The notes beneath the pieces are model-generated. The model saw only the letters and a list, made by a program, of their open reading frames with translations. It searched no databases and was not told where the DNA came from. From SLHU01 sp009929975 (GTDB lineage Bacteria; Bacillota; Clostridia; Saccharofermentanales; UBA5734), in the NCBI GenBank assembly GCA_040776905.1, contig JAXGZQ010000001.1, positions 186,001-250,000 on the forward strand: DNA of 64,000 nt. The letters run 5' to 3'. Below are positions 35,969 through 45,048 of this stretch, piece after piece (the stretch's first letter is position 1; each line of letters opens with the position of its first letter). Made by a program: the position numbers and the translations under genes.

Positions 35969-37486
35969 TTACGGAGCCTGCAGGGTGAACACGAAACCGG
36001 CACCGCCGAGTTCGCTATCAGTCACATAGATGCGCTGGCCGTGCGCCGCCAGAATGGTCCGGCAGATATAAAGTCCCAGGCCTGAACCTTTCGCGGTCCG
36101 TGACTTGTCAGCTTTATAGAAACGGTCAAAGACATATGGCCTGTCGGCCATCGGGATGCCCGGGCCACTGTCTTCAATGATCACTTCGACTTCATGCGGA
36201 CGTCCGGTATAGCGCGTTGTCAGAGCGATGACACCGTCATCCGGCGTGAATCGAATCGCGTTGGAAAGAATATTATAGACAACACGGCTGATGGCTTCAC
36301 GGTCACCCTGGATGAGCAGGCGGCCCTGGTCATCTTCTTCAAGATCGGTCTGTACACCGAGGTTTTTCTCGGCCAGAAAAGATTCAAGACCAATGATATC
36401 TTCACGCAGCACCTCATTGATATCGAAAATGGAAACATTCAATGTCTGGCCGGATTCAAGCATCGAAGCATCAAACATCGTCGTCACCAGCGTTTGCAGC
36501 CGTCGGGTTTCCTGTCTGACAATCTGCAGATAATGTGTCATTTTTTCCGGTGGAACCGTCCCGTCGATCATTCCCTCGACAAACCCGCTGATCGATGTCA
36601 ACGGCGTTCTCAGATCATGTGACACACTGGTAATGAATTCCTTGCGGTCGCGTTCCTGGTTCTGCAGTTTTTCCAGCATCGCGTTCATGGTGTAGACGAG
36701 AATCGTCAGGTCATCGGTAACCAGAGCGGTTCTGATTTCCTCCGGCGAGGCGTTTTCGATCCCGGGAATCTCAACGCGCGCGGAAAGATCGCCCCGTGCC
36801 ACTTTGTCAGCCGCGTCGGACAGCAGTCGGATCGGCCGGGTGATATTGTGAGAAAGAATCCCGATAAACAGAAGCGCGATGGCGAACGCGGCGAGAAATG
36901 AGACGATCAGTCCATTGGCCATGAGAAAACTGCCGAATGTATTGACCGGCAGCGGATAATGCAATTGGATCTCACCCCGATAACCGCCATACGGGGCTGA
37001 CAGAGGATAAACCGCGGTAATCCAACGCTGTCCGCTGTCTTTGAACAGGCCGTTGAAATCCCCGACCAGGCTGGCACCGGACCGTCCGGTACCCATTGCA
37101 GCGAGATGTGTCGATGTCAGTTGATAGAACCCCTGGTCAGAAATATCCAGCTGAGCCGCCGCGTCGGCCGGAATACCCGTATGCATGACCAGTTCACCAT
37201 ATGGATTGACAACCCAGACGACCGCACCGGATGCACGTGCCGTGAACGTGATATAGTTGATCAGCCGGGGATCAGTCAGCTGGCCGGAATCGGTCAGGTT
37301 GTCGCTGACCACATCCGATATCGCCTGCGCGCCGCTGACGAGCTGGTTTGCCCTTTGGGCGACCGAGTTGCCGGTCACGATATGGTAATAGACGAGTCCG
37401 AGAACGAAAAAGGCGACCACGATCGCCAGGGTCAGCATGAGAATGGTTCGTACATAGACTGAACGCAACAGTGCCGGACGTTTCAT
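35969..37486 (-). CDS. Two-component sensor histidine kinase
   Basis: 505 residues. TM1 (about 13-36), an extracellular sensor of about 150 residues, TM2 (about 188-212), a HAMP domain, HisKA with FITSVSHDLRTPLTSISG (His290), and a HATPase domain with NILSNAIRFTP, DSGPGIP and GSGLGLYICR. It matches the class partnered with OmpR-type regulators such as PhoR/ResE/WalK. The signal is unknown. It starts 15 nt after the response regulator. A 112-nt gap follows before the S1C-like gene. Confidence 0.93.
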   Translation of the reverse strand: MKRPALLRSVYVRTILMLTLAIVVAFFVLGLVYYHIVTGNSVAQRANQLVSGAQAISDVVSDNLTDSGQLTDPRLINYITFTARASGAVVWVVNPYGELVMHTGIPADAAAQLDISDQGFYQLTSTHLAAMGTGRSGASLVGDFNGLFKDSGQRWITAVYPLSAPYGGYRGEIQLHYPLPVNTFGSFLMANGLIVSFLAAFAIALLFIGILSHNITRPIRLLSDAADKVARGDLSARVEIPGIENASPEEIRTALVTDDLTILVYTMNAMLEKLQNQERDRKEFITSVSHDLRTPLTSISGFVEGMIDGTVPPEKMTHYLQIVRQETRRLQTLVTTMFDASMLESGQTLNVSIFDINEVLREDIIGLESFLAEKNLGVQTDLEEDDQGRLLIQGDREAISRVVYNILSNAIRFTPDDGVIALTTRYTGRPHEVEVIIEDSGPGIPMADRPYVFDRFYKADKSRTAKGSGLGLYICRTILAAHGQRIYVTDSELGGAGFVFTLQAP

Positions 37487-37501
37487 GATATCACAGCCCG
37501 A

Positions 37502-38212
37502 TCAGGCTGTTTCGAACTTATAGCCAACACCCCAGACGGTTTTGATCTGCCAGGTCGAATGGGCAGACGCCGCGTCCAGTTTCTCCCTGATCCGCTTGAT
37601 GTGAACATCAACGGTACGGGATTCACCGTAGAAATCATAGCCCCAGACATTTTCCAGCAGCTGTTCACGGGTGAACACACGATTCGGGTGGGTGGCCAGG
37701 AAAAACAGAAGTTCCAGTTCCTTCGGCGGCATCTCGATTTCCCGATCACCGACACGCACGGTATAGCGGGACTTGTCAACACGCAGATTACTGTATTCAA
37801 CGGCCTCTGAATCATCTGGCAGATCCTGCTCGCCATATGTTTCGCGGCTGCTTTCGGAACGGCGCAGAACGGCCTTGACCCGGGCCATCAGCTCTTTGGG
37901 CTCAAAAGGCTTCTGGACATAATCATCAGCACCCAGCTCGAGACCGACCACCTTGTCAAGCGTATCACCCCGGGCGGTCAGCATGATCACGGGAGTATCC
38001 GATGAACGGCGGATATCACGCATGATGTCATATCCGTCCCGTCCGGGCAGCATCAGATCGAGAATGACAACGTCCGGGCGTGATTCGACAAAGATATCGT
38101 ACGCGCTGATTCCGTCATAACAAGTGATGACAGCGAAACCATCCTTGTCAAAATACAGACGCAGCAGTTCACTGATATTGGGATCATCATCAACGATAAG
38201 TACTTTCTTCAC
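37502..38212 (-). CDS. OmpR/PhoB-family response regulator
   Basis: 236 residues. The receiver domain has VDDDPN, phospho-acceptor Asp52 in VVILDLMLPG, TAR and the Lys of VQKPFEPKEL. A C-terminal winged helix has the family's ELELLFFLATHPNRVFTREQLLENVWG region (about 155-180) and RTVDVHIKRIREKL. GTG start at 38212 overlaps nrdR by 4 nt (GTGA). Pairs with the kinase downstream. Target genes are unknown. Confidence 0.95.
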   Translation of the reverse strand: MKKVLIVDDDPNISELLRLYFDKDGFAVITCYDGISAYDIFVESRPDVVILDLMLPGRDGYDIMRDIRRSSDTPVIMLTARGDTLDKVVGLELGADDYVQKPFEPKELMARVKAVLRRSESSRETYGEQDLPDDSEAVEYSNLRVDKSRYTVRVGDREIEMPPKELELLFFLATHPNRVFTREQLLENVWGYDFYGESRTVDVHIKRIREKLDAASAHSTWQIKTVWGVGYKFETA

Positions 38213-38682
38213 TCTGTCACCTCTGTTGATTGCTGTCCGAGCATATCCTTCAATTCCCGGAGAAATGAATTGACATCCTTGAACTGCCGGTAGACGGAAG
38301 CAAAACGGACATAGGCCACTTCATCGATCTGCTTGAGTCGATCCATGACCATCTCACCGATCTGTACCGAAGAAATTTCCCGCTGCAGTGAATTCTGGTA
38401 CTGGAGTTCGATTGAACGAACCAGATTATCAATCTGCTCGGTCGTGACCGGCCGTTTTTCACAGCTCTTCATAATTCCGGCGAACAGCTTATCCCGGTCA
38501 AAAGGTTCACGCGTTCCATCCTTCTTGATCACGATGAGCGGAAGATTTTCTACTTTCTCATAGGTCGTGAACCGGGCGCCGCAGACCGAGCATTCCCTTC
38601 TGCGCCGAATGGCCATGCCTTCATCAGAGGGTCGGGAATCGATCACCTTATCATCATCATGGCTACAATAAGGACAACGCAT
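38209..38682 (-). CDS. nrdR: Transcriptional repressor NrdR
   Basis: 157 residues. An N-terminal zinc ribbon CPYC...CSVCG, then an ATP-cone (LIVIKKDGTREPFDRDKL). It senses ATP/dATP and represses ribonucleotide reductase genes at NrdR boxes. GGAGG lies 9 nt before ATG 38682, 28 nt after ftsZ. The placement links cell division with dNTP supply; that is a common Firmicutes neighbourhood. Confidence 0.97.
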   Translation of the reverse strand: MRCPYCSHDDDKVIDSRPSDEGMAIRRRRECSVCGARFTTYEKVENLPLIVIKKDGTREPFDRDKLFAGIMKSCEKRPVTTEQIDNLVRSIELQYQNSLQREISSVQIGEMVMDRLKQIDEVAYVRFASVYRQFKDVNSFLRELKDMLGQQSTEVTE

Positions 38683-38710
38683 GGCTCAAACCTCCCGGAG
38701 CAGGACAGGA

Positions 38711-40120
38711 TCAGTCATGATCCTGTAGAAACCAGGGCAAGATCCGGTTGCCGCGTTTTTCTTTTCCCGGCCGCACCGGGTCTGACTTTTCCTCTTCAGC
38801 AGATGATTCATCGACCTCTTCAGCGATCCGCCGGACCTGTGGATCAGCCGCCGCAGGCTCCCGTTCAGACTGCTCACGCGGATTGACCGGCGCGAAACGC
38901 GAGAGTGGTTCTGCCTTTTCCTCTACCGCCTCACTCGACGCGCCTGACTGGCCAACCTGGTGAAACCCCGGTGAGGCCGGTTTGTTTTCTCCGGCTGACG
39001 CGGGAGCGGGCCGAACGAACGCACTGGAAAGGAAGTCCGGAATTTCTTCTTTTTCTTCGGTGCCAGTGGAATGATCTGTCTCATCCGCTTCAGGAGCCGG
39101 CTCGAATGACGCCGACGGCTTCATCTGAGCAGCCTTTTCGCGAACAGGATAGCTCTCGCGGTCAAAACCGCTGGCAATCACGGTGATCATGATTTCATCA
39201 TTCATTTCCTGATCGATCACCGCACCGAAAATAATGTCGGCGTCAGGTGAAACGGCATCCCGGACAACGGAAGCCGCCTCATCAACTTCACGGATTTTCA
39301 TATCGCGCCCACCGGTGAAGTTGATGATCACACCGCGCGCGCCGTCAATGGTCGTATCAAGCAGCGGACTGTTGATCGCCTGGCGGATCGCAGCCGCGGC
39401 CCGGCCCTCCCCGCCTGCCCGGCCGATACCCATATGGCAGACACCGGCCTGGGTCATGATCCGGCGCACATCGGCCAGATCCAGGTTGATCAGGCCCGGT
39501 ACGGCGACCAGGTCAGATATGCCTGATACACCATACTTGAGCACCTGGTCCGCGAGGGTAAATGCCTCGTCAAGCGAGGTATCGTCAGACGCGATCTCCA
39601 GGAGTTTATCGTTGGGCACGACAATCAGGGAATCGACGAATTTCTCCATCTCCCGGATTCCGCGCTCGGCGTTCTGCATGCGGCGTGAGCCTTCAAAACG
39701 GAACGGCCGGGTCACGACTCCAACCGTAAGAATTCCCATTTCACGGGCGATCTGGGCGATCACAGGCGCTCCACCGGTTCCGGTTCCGCCTCCCATACCC
39801 GCCGTGATGAACAACATATCCGTTCCACGAATCAGCTGGGCGATCTCTTCTTTTGACTCTTCAGCCGCTTTCAGGCCGATTTCCGGATTGGCTCCGGCTC
39901 CGAGTCCGCGGGTAATTTTCTCCCCCACCTGAATCCGGTTATTTGCTTTTGTGCGCAGCAAGGCCTGGTTATCTGTATTAACGGTAATAAATTCAATTCC
40001 CTGAACATCACTGTCGATCATCCGGTCAACCGCGTTGCAGCCGCCACCGCCGATACCGATCACTTTGATCAGGGCGAAATGATCATTATCCATACTGAAA
40101 CCCATTTTGTAATCGGACAA
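38711..40120 (-). CDS. ftsZ: Cell division protein FtsZ
   Basis: The tubulin-like GTPase that forms the Z-ring. 469 residues. GIGGGGCNAVDRM, the tubulin signature GGGTGTGGAP, and NLDLADVR (T7 loop) are intact. A variable acidic/Pro-rich linker of about 130 residues ends in a conserved tail RILPWFLQD, which binds FtsA/SepF-type partners. TTG start at 40120 fits GGGG 8 nt upstream; in-frame ATGs at codons 6 and 10 lack a site. It has its own promoter at 40235-40263 with a leader of about 108 nt. Confidence 0.97.
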   Translation of the reverse strand: MSDYKMGFSMDNDHFALIKVIGIGGGGCNAVDRMIDSDVQGIEFITVNTDNQALLRTKANNRIQVGEKITRGLGAGANPEIGLKAAEESKEEIAQLIRGTDMLFITAGMGGGTGTGGAPVIAQIAREMGILTVGVVTRPFRFEGSRRMQNAERGIREMEKFVDSLIVVPNDKLLEIASDDTSLDEAFTLADQVLKYGVSGISDLVAVPGLINLDLADVRRIMTQAGVCHMGIGRAGGEGRAAAAIRQAINSPLLDTTIDGARGVIINFTGGRDMKIREVDEAASVVRDAVSPDADIIFGAVIDQEMNDEIMITVIASGFDRESYPVREKAAQMKPSASFEPAPEADETDHSTGTEEKEEIPDFLSSAFVRPAPASAGENKPASPGFHQVGQSGASSEAVEEKAEPLSRFAPVNPREQSEREPAAADPQVRRIAEEVDESSAEEEKSDPVRPGKEKRGNRILPWFLQDHD

Positions 40121-40234
40121 ATTAACATCCCCTCTCAGTTCACTTTCATCTGCTGTATCCTGTTACATACAACGAATTTTCGCTATTATCATATCATAAT
40201 ACCGGAGAAATCCAGTCGATTATGTTTTCTTTCA

Positions 40235-40263
40235 ATTCTACACTAACTTGCGCGGGCGTACAA
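40235..40263 (-). promoter_or_regulatory. Promoter of ftsZ
   Basis: A minus-strand -35 TTGTAC (40258-40263) and -10 TAGAAT (40235-40240), spacing 17 nt, in the 186-nt gap after sbp. Further AT-rich TATGAT/GATAAT steps near 40185-40200 may add a second, weaker start. No terminator is seen, so read-through from the dcw cluster also reaches ftsZ. Confidence 0.7.
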
Positions 40264-40306
40264 CACGCGCGGGCTGTGTCCCTCAGGGCAGTTGCAACCT
40301 CGCGGA

Positions 40307-40666
40307 TCACGACTGTGAGCGCTTCAGTTTCCTTTCATCCCAGCGATCAATCAGGATGCGGCGGATTGTTGAAAAATTAATGAAGATACGATTGCCGAAC
40401 GCAAAGACAGCCGCCAGATTCAACGGCAGATTGAGCTGATCGCCCAAAGCGGCCAGCGCGACCGCGATCGCGCTGTTTCCAATGAATCCGGAAATAAACA
40501 GCCGGGCATTGAATCGGTTCTGCAGCGTTGCCGTCAACGCGCCGATGATGGAGTCGAGCGCTGCGAGAATACCGACAGCGACATAAGCGGAATAGGCTGA
40601 CGGGATGTCAAAATTGAGCAAAAGGCCTATGATCAGGCCCAATATCAGTCCGATTAGCGGTATCAT
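40307..40666 (-). CDS. sbp: Small basic membrane protein (Sbp, DUF1290)
   Basis: 119 residues with three hydrophobic segments (about 2-18, 27-45, 60-75) and a basic tail ERKLKRSQS. It matches the Sbp family found between divIB and ftsZ in Firmicutes; its function is unknown. GGGAGG lies 7 nt before ATG 40666. It is 36 nt after ftsQ. Confidence 0.85.
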   Translation of the reverse strand: MIPLIGLILGLIIGLLLNFDIPSAYSAYVAVGILAALDSIIGALTATLQNRFNARLFISGFIGNSAIAVALAALGDQLNLPLNLAAVFAFGNRIFINFSTIRRILIDRWDERKLKRSQS

Positions 40667-40702
40667 CCGGTGTCCTCCCAGTTTTTGGTCATGTCATCTT
40701 GT

Positions 40703-41509
40703 TCAGTCTGGTTTAAAGGTTTTTCGCCCACCTGTCAAGTCAAGAATACCTTTGCCCCGATTCTCAAGGACTCCCTGTTCAATCGCGAATCTCAGCCAGA
40801 TCATATCTTCGGAAAGCTGCTGGCTGATTTCTGCCAGAACCGTCACTTCTTGCGCGGTCTTCGGCAGAACAAGGGTCAGATAGATCCGCTGGTGGCCCAG
40901 AGGCCGGATACTCTTGACAGACGACAACAGCTGCTGCGGTGTACGGCTGTCGCGATCCGCTTCAATTATAGCACCCATCATCGTAATCGCGCTATTGAGA
41001 GCCGCCGGAACATGGGCGGTCAGCGGAGCACCCAGTTGAAGGGATGTCAGATGAACGCCTTCGATCAGGGGAATATCTTCAGGCACCTCCCGCCAGATCC
41101 GGATGGCGACACCTTCTTTATCGATCATGACACTGCCGTCCGGAATCGCCAGATAGGCCACTTCGACGCGTTCTGCCACCTCAAGATCAATCTGGCCGGG
41201 ATAGTGCAGGGTCACTCGGCAGCTCTCGACTTCCGGCAGGGCGGCAACGGCTGCTTCCACCGACTGATAACGCAGTTGACGCAGATGGGTCAGACTGCCG
41301 CCGAGTCCGTGGAACAGATGCTGTCCGCTGGTCAGGCCGCTCGATTCGATGATCTCAGCTTCACTGAGGCGCCTCAGGCCACTGACTTCCATCGTATGGA
41401 GACGAAGTGGCGGCAGCTGCCAGATGAGCAGTGAAACCGCGATCAACACGAGCAGCATCAGGCTGAGGCGTGTCAGGTGGTGTCGGAATTTCCGGCGGGG
41501 CTGCTTCAT
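40703..41509 (-). CDS. ftsQ: Cell division protein FtsQ/DivIB
   Basis: 268 residues. A short basic cytoplasmic start, one membrane segment (about 14-31), a POTRA domain beginning LHTMEVSGLRRLSEAEI, and a beta domain with a basic end. It bridges FtsL/FtsB and the division synthase. Only 4 nt separate it from murG. The annotation rests on topology, POTRA sequence and gene order. Confidence 0.9.
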   Translation of the reverse strand: MKQPRRKFRHHLTRLSLMLLVLIAVSLLIWQLPPLRLHTMEVSGLRRLSEAEIIESSGLTSGQHLFHGLGGSLTHLRQLRYQSVEAAVAALPEVESCRVTLHYPGQIDLEVAERVEVAYLAIPDGSVMIDKEGVAIRIWREVPEDIPLIEGVHLTSLQLGAPLTAHVPAALNSAITMMGAIIEADRDSRTPQQLLSSVKSIRPLGHQRIYLTLVLPKTAQEVTVLAEISQQLSEDMIWLRFAIEQGVLENRGKGILDLTGGRKTFKPD

Positions 41510-41513
41510 GGCG

Positions 41514-42632
41514 TCAGTCGCTCCGGATCTGGCGCAGATACTGATAAATTTCAGCGGCTGCGTCCGGCCTTGCCAATGATGAAGCCGCTTCAGCCATCGT
41601 CTTCAGCTTTGTCGGATCTGTCAGCAGGTCATTGAAATATTCCATCAGCCGCTCAGCGATCAGATCCTGATCCCGGCAAAGGACAGCGGCACCTGCATGG
41701 ACCAGCGAGGCCGCGTTCGCGGTCTGATGATCGCCTGCCGCATGGGGATACGGAACCAATATCGCCGGCCGGCCCAGGGCGGCCAGTTCAAAACAGGCGC
41801 CGGCTCCCGCACGGCAGATGATCAGGTCCGCGGCCGCCATCAGCTGCTGAATCTGATCGATATAGGCATGGACCTCAAGCCAGTCATATCCGGCAGCTGC
41901 CTGTCTGACAGCCGTCTCGTGCTGAGCGCCGCAACCGAGAATCACGTGCAGGCGGCGCAATGGATGCTGCTCCGGCAGGCTGCTGATCACCGTGTCCAGA
42001 TTGAGAATTGCCTGATTGATTGACTGTGCGCCCAGACTGCCGCCGAGGGCCAGAACGAACCGGTCATCCGGCGTGAGACCCGCCTCAACGCGGGACTTTT
42101 CATGCGATTGCTCAAAGAAAACAGACCGGACCGGGTTGCCGGTCAGATAGAGCGGTGTCTTCTCAGGAAAATAAGGGATGGCGTCAGCGAAACTGAGGCA
42201 GACCGCCTGGCTGCGCCGGGCCATCATCCGGTTCGATCGGCCTGGATAGGCATTCTGTTCATGCAGCAGCACCGGAATGTTGAGACGGGCAGCCGCAGCG
42301 ACCAGCGGGCTGCAGACATAGCCTCCTGTCCCGATCACGGCGTTCGGCCGCAGCGCTTTCAGCAGTTTCAGGCATTGGCGCCGCCCGGCAAGATAATCAC
42401 GGATCGCCCGGAACATCGCCGGTGACAGCCGTGACGGCAGCCCGCTGGCACGGATCTCATGAAAAGGATATCCGGCCTGATGAATCAGCCGGTTCTCAAT
42501 CCCGCGGCGGGTTCCGACGAATTCAATCCGCGCATCGGGTTCATTCGCCCGGATCGCTTCCGCAATCGCCAGAGCAGGATTGACATGGCCGCTGGTGCCG
42601 CCTCCCGCGATGACATAAACAGAGGGTGTCAT
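41514..42632 (-). CDS. murG: UDP-GlcNAc:lipid I N-acetylglucosaminyltransferase
   Basis: 372 residues, GT-B fold. The N-terminal Gly-rich loop GGGTSGHVNPALA and the UDP-GlcNAc signature CRAGAGACFELAALGRPAILVPYP are present. It makes lipid II at the inner face of the membrane. AAGGAG lies 9 nt before ATG 42632. It is 5 nt after ftsW. murC, which often follows murG, is not here. Confidence 0.97.
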   Translation of the reverse strand: MTPSVYVIAGGGTSGHVNPALAIAEAIRANEPDARIEFVGTRRGIENRLIHQAGYPFHEIRASGLPSRLSPAMFRAIRDYLAGRRQCLKLLKALRPNAVIGTGGYVCSPLVAAAARLNIPVLLHEQNAYPGRSNRMMARRSQAVCLSFADAIPYFPEKTPLYLTGNPVRSVFFEQSHEKSRVEAGLTPDDRFVLALGGSLGAQSINQAILNLDTVISSLPEQHPLRRLHVILGCGAQHETAVRQAAAGYDWLEVHAYIDQIQQLMAAADLIICRAGAGACFELAALGRPAILVPYPHAAGDHQTANAASLVHAGAAVLCRDQDLIAERLMEYFNDLLTDPTKLKTMAEAASSLARPDAAAEIYQYLRQIRSD

Positions 42633-42637
42633 CTGTG

Positions 42638-44005
42638 TCAGCTCCTTTCATTCTGCCTGGGCCGCTGCGGCTCATCAATTGCCGTCACCCGGTGATTGTC
42701 AGGCAGTGCCGGCTGAGATCGTCCGCGCAGACCAGTTCTGGAAACCGCCAGGATCAGACCGATTGATATCAGAAAAAACAGATTGGATGTTCCGCCATAG
42801 CTGAAGAACGGCAGTGAGATCCCCGTCGGCGGAATTGATCGGGTGGCGACTCCGATATTCAGCAGGGCCTGGACCGTGATCAGCATCGTATAACCCCCGG
42901 CCAGAATCGCAGCGAAGACTGAACCGGCCCGCAGGGTAATGCTGATCCCGATCAGCATGAAGAGCATGAACAGTAAAATGACAGTCAAGCTGCCGATGAA
43001 GCCGAGTTCCTCACTGATGATCGCGAAAACAAAATCGTTATGGGCTTCCGGAAGATAGTTATACTTCTGCCGACCCTCGCCAAGACCCAGTCCCGTCAAG
43101 CCGCCCGACCCGATGGCCAGAATGGACTGGTCAATCTGATAACTGTCACTCGCGTCAACCGTCTCCGGATTGAAAAAGATGTCGAGCCGGCGGCCGACAT
43201 GGCGGAAATTCTCCTCGAGATCAGCCCTCAGTTCATCAACAGGCAGCAGGGGCAGCAGCAGGCTGACCAGCAGGACCACGACCAGCAGGAACAGCAGGAC
43301 CTGTGTCATCGCGCTCATCCATGAACGAAGCGGCAGGCCGGCAACCAGCATGACCGTCAGGCCGACGAAGCCGAGAATCAGTCCACCGGAAAGATGCGGC
43401 TGGATCAGAACCAGAACGATCCAGACAAGCATCATGAGTCCAGGCAGAAGCACATCAACCCAGCCATCCGCGAGAAACTGTCCCAGCATGGTTTTGCGGC
43501 GAAAATGGCCTTTTCGCCGCATGCGGCGCACCCATGAAGTATAACCGGCAAAACAGAAGACAATCGCGATTTTCGCCAGTTCTGACGGCTGGAATAGGAT
43601 ACCGATCCGGACCCAGCGCCGCGCGTTCTGAATGACGATGCCGAACAACCGGACATAAACCAGCAATCCACTGACCACCAGATAGGCAATTAACGTGAAA
43701 AACATGCGGTCGAAGAAATGGACACGGACGAACAACGCGAGAAACAGGGCAGCGACCAGTCCCATTGCCGTGATCCCTGACTGGCGCAGGACATAATACA
43801 TTGAGTTTCCGCCGGTTGACGCGTAGCCGATGCTCATACTGGCAGAAAACAACATGACCAGGCCGAAACTGACCATGATCAGGGTGACAATCAGGAGACT
43901 GCCGCTGACATGCTGATTGGCGGCACCCAGCGAAGACGGGGGATTAATCCGGGTTACTTCACGGTTTCTCTGCCGGGCCTGTTCATTGATGGGCAGTCGA
44001 CGCAC
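42638..44005 (-). CDS. ftsW: SEDS peptidoglycan glycosyltransferase FtsW
   Basis: 455 residues, ten predicted membrane helices. Motifs include NARRWVRIGILFQPSELAKI, LPEAHNDFVFAIISEELGF and GISLPFFSYGGTS. It polymerises lipid II at the septum with its class B PBP partner. GTG start at 44005, 7 nt after AGGAG. It lies 38 nt after mraY, where murD would usually sit. It has a hydrophilic C-terminal tail. The distinct RodA-like SEDS protein is at 52802-53944. Confidence 0.95.
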   Translation of the reverse strand: MRRLPINEQARQRNREVTRINPPSSLGAANQHVSGSLLIVTLIMVSFGLVMLFSASMSIGYASTGGNSMYYVLRQSGITAMGLVAALFLALFVRVHFFDRMFFTLIAYLVVSGLLVYVRLFGIVIQNARRWVRIGILFQPSELAKIAIVFCFAGYTSWVRRMRRKGHFRRKTMLGQFLADGWVDVLLPGLMMLVWIVLVLIQPHLSGGLILGFVGLTVMLVAGLPLRSWMSAMTQVLLFLLVVVLLVSLLLPLLPVDELRADLEENFRHVGRRLDIFFNPETVDASDSYQIDQSILAIGSGGLTGLGLGEGRQKYNYLPEAHNDFVFAIISEELGFIGSLTVILLFMLFMLIGISITLRAGSVFAAILAGGYTMLITVQALLNIGVATRSIPPTGISLPFFSYGGTSNLFFLISIGLILAVSRTGLRGRSQPALPDNHRVTAIDEPQRPRQNERS

Positions 44006-44043
44006 GAGTGATCTCCTTTCTTGTCAGTTTCTTTTACCGTGGT

Positions 44044-45048
44044 TCAGATCAGCAGCCAGCCGACAGCACAAGCCACCAGACTGACCAGACTGAAGGTCAG
44101 GACGATTCTGATCTCAGACCATCCACCCAGTTCATAATGATGATGGATGGGCGACATCCGGAAAATTCTCCGGCCACCGGTCTTTTTGAAATACACGACC
44201 TGGATGATGACGGAGAGCGATTCGATGATGTAGATAAAACCGGCGGCCAGCAGAATCCAGGGAATGCCCAGCAGCAGGGTCATTACGGCCAGCGCGGCTC
44301 CGAGTGCCTGTGAACCGCCATCACCCATGAAGACCCGGGCGGGATGCCAGTTGAAGACCAGAAAGCCAAGGCATCCTCCGGCGATCAGCAGGGCAAAATG
44401 ACCCGCCGCACCGGCCGCCGCCACCTGATCAGCCAGCTTCCAGCTGTACAGTGCCAGTGCCAGGGTATTGATCAGGGTAACACTTCCCGCCAGTCCGTCA
44501 ACGCCATCCGTCAGGTTGACAGAATTGCTGATGAAAAAGATGAAGATGATCGTAAAAATGAAGTACAACGGTTTGAGCCAGCCATCCATGACGATCGCCT
44601 GTCCGGCAAACGGCAGCCGCAGAAGAACCGGGTCTGGTGAGATAAACAGAAAATAAACCGCGAAAAGAACCGCGAATACCGTTAGAAGAATGGTCTTCTG
44701 ACGGACCGACAAGCCCTTCTTATCAACTTTTACCTTGATATAGTCATCAATGATTCCCACTGCGGCGTAACTCAGTGTCAGCAGAAGCATCAGCAGCAGA
44801 TCACGCACCGGCTCGTGGCGGATCATCAGGATGATTGTGCCCAGAATCAGCGGCGGCAAAAAGAAAAGCGCGCCGAATGTCGGCGTTCCGCTTTTGACAT
44901 AATGACTTTTCGGACCGTCTTCACGCACCGTCTGGCGCAGCTGCAGCCGCCGGAGCAGCGGCAACCCGGCCAGGCCGAGCAGAACCGTCAGAATGAACGG
45001 GAAAATAAAACTGAAAAGCGGCGAAACCGCCATCACATAAGGCATCAT
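44044..45048 (-). CDS. mraY: Phospho-N-acetylmuramoyl-pentapeptide transferase
   Basis: 334 residues, about ten membrane helices. It joins UDP-MurNAc-pentapeptide to undecaprenyl phosphate to make lipid I. The catalytic DDYIKV, NSVNLTDGVDGLAG and the RMSPIHHHYE loop are standard. The third motif reads FMGDGGSQALG where most relatives have MGDTGSLALG; the catalytic Asp remains. The ATG overlaps the murF stop by 4 nt. Confidence 0.96.
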   Translation of the reverse strand: MMPYVMAVSPLFSFIFPFILTVLLGLAGLPLLRRLQLRQTVREDGPKSHYVKSGTPTFGALFFLPPLILGTIILMIRHEPVRDLLLMLLLTLSYAAVGIIDDYIKVKVDKKGLSVRQKTILLTVFAVLFAVYFLFISPDPVLLRLPFAGQAIVMDGWLKPLYFIFTIIFIFFISNSVNLTDGVDGLAGSVTLINTLALALYSWKLADQVAAAGAAGHFALLIAGGCLGFLVFNWHPARVFMGDGGSQALGAALAVMTLLLGIPWILLAAGFIYIIESLSVIIQVVYFKKTGGRRIFRMSPIHHHYELGGWSEIRIVLTFSLVSLVACAVGWLLI

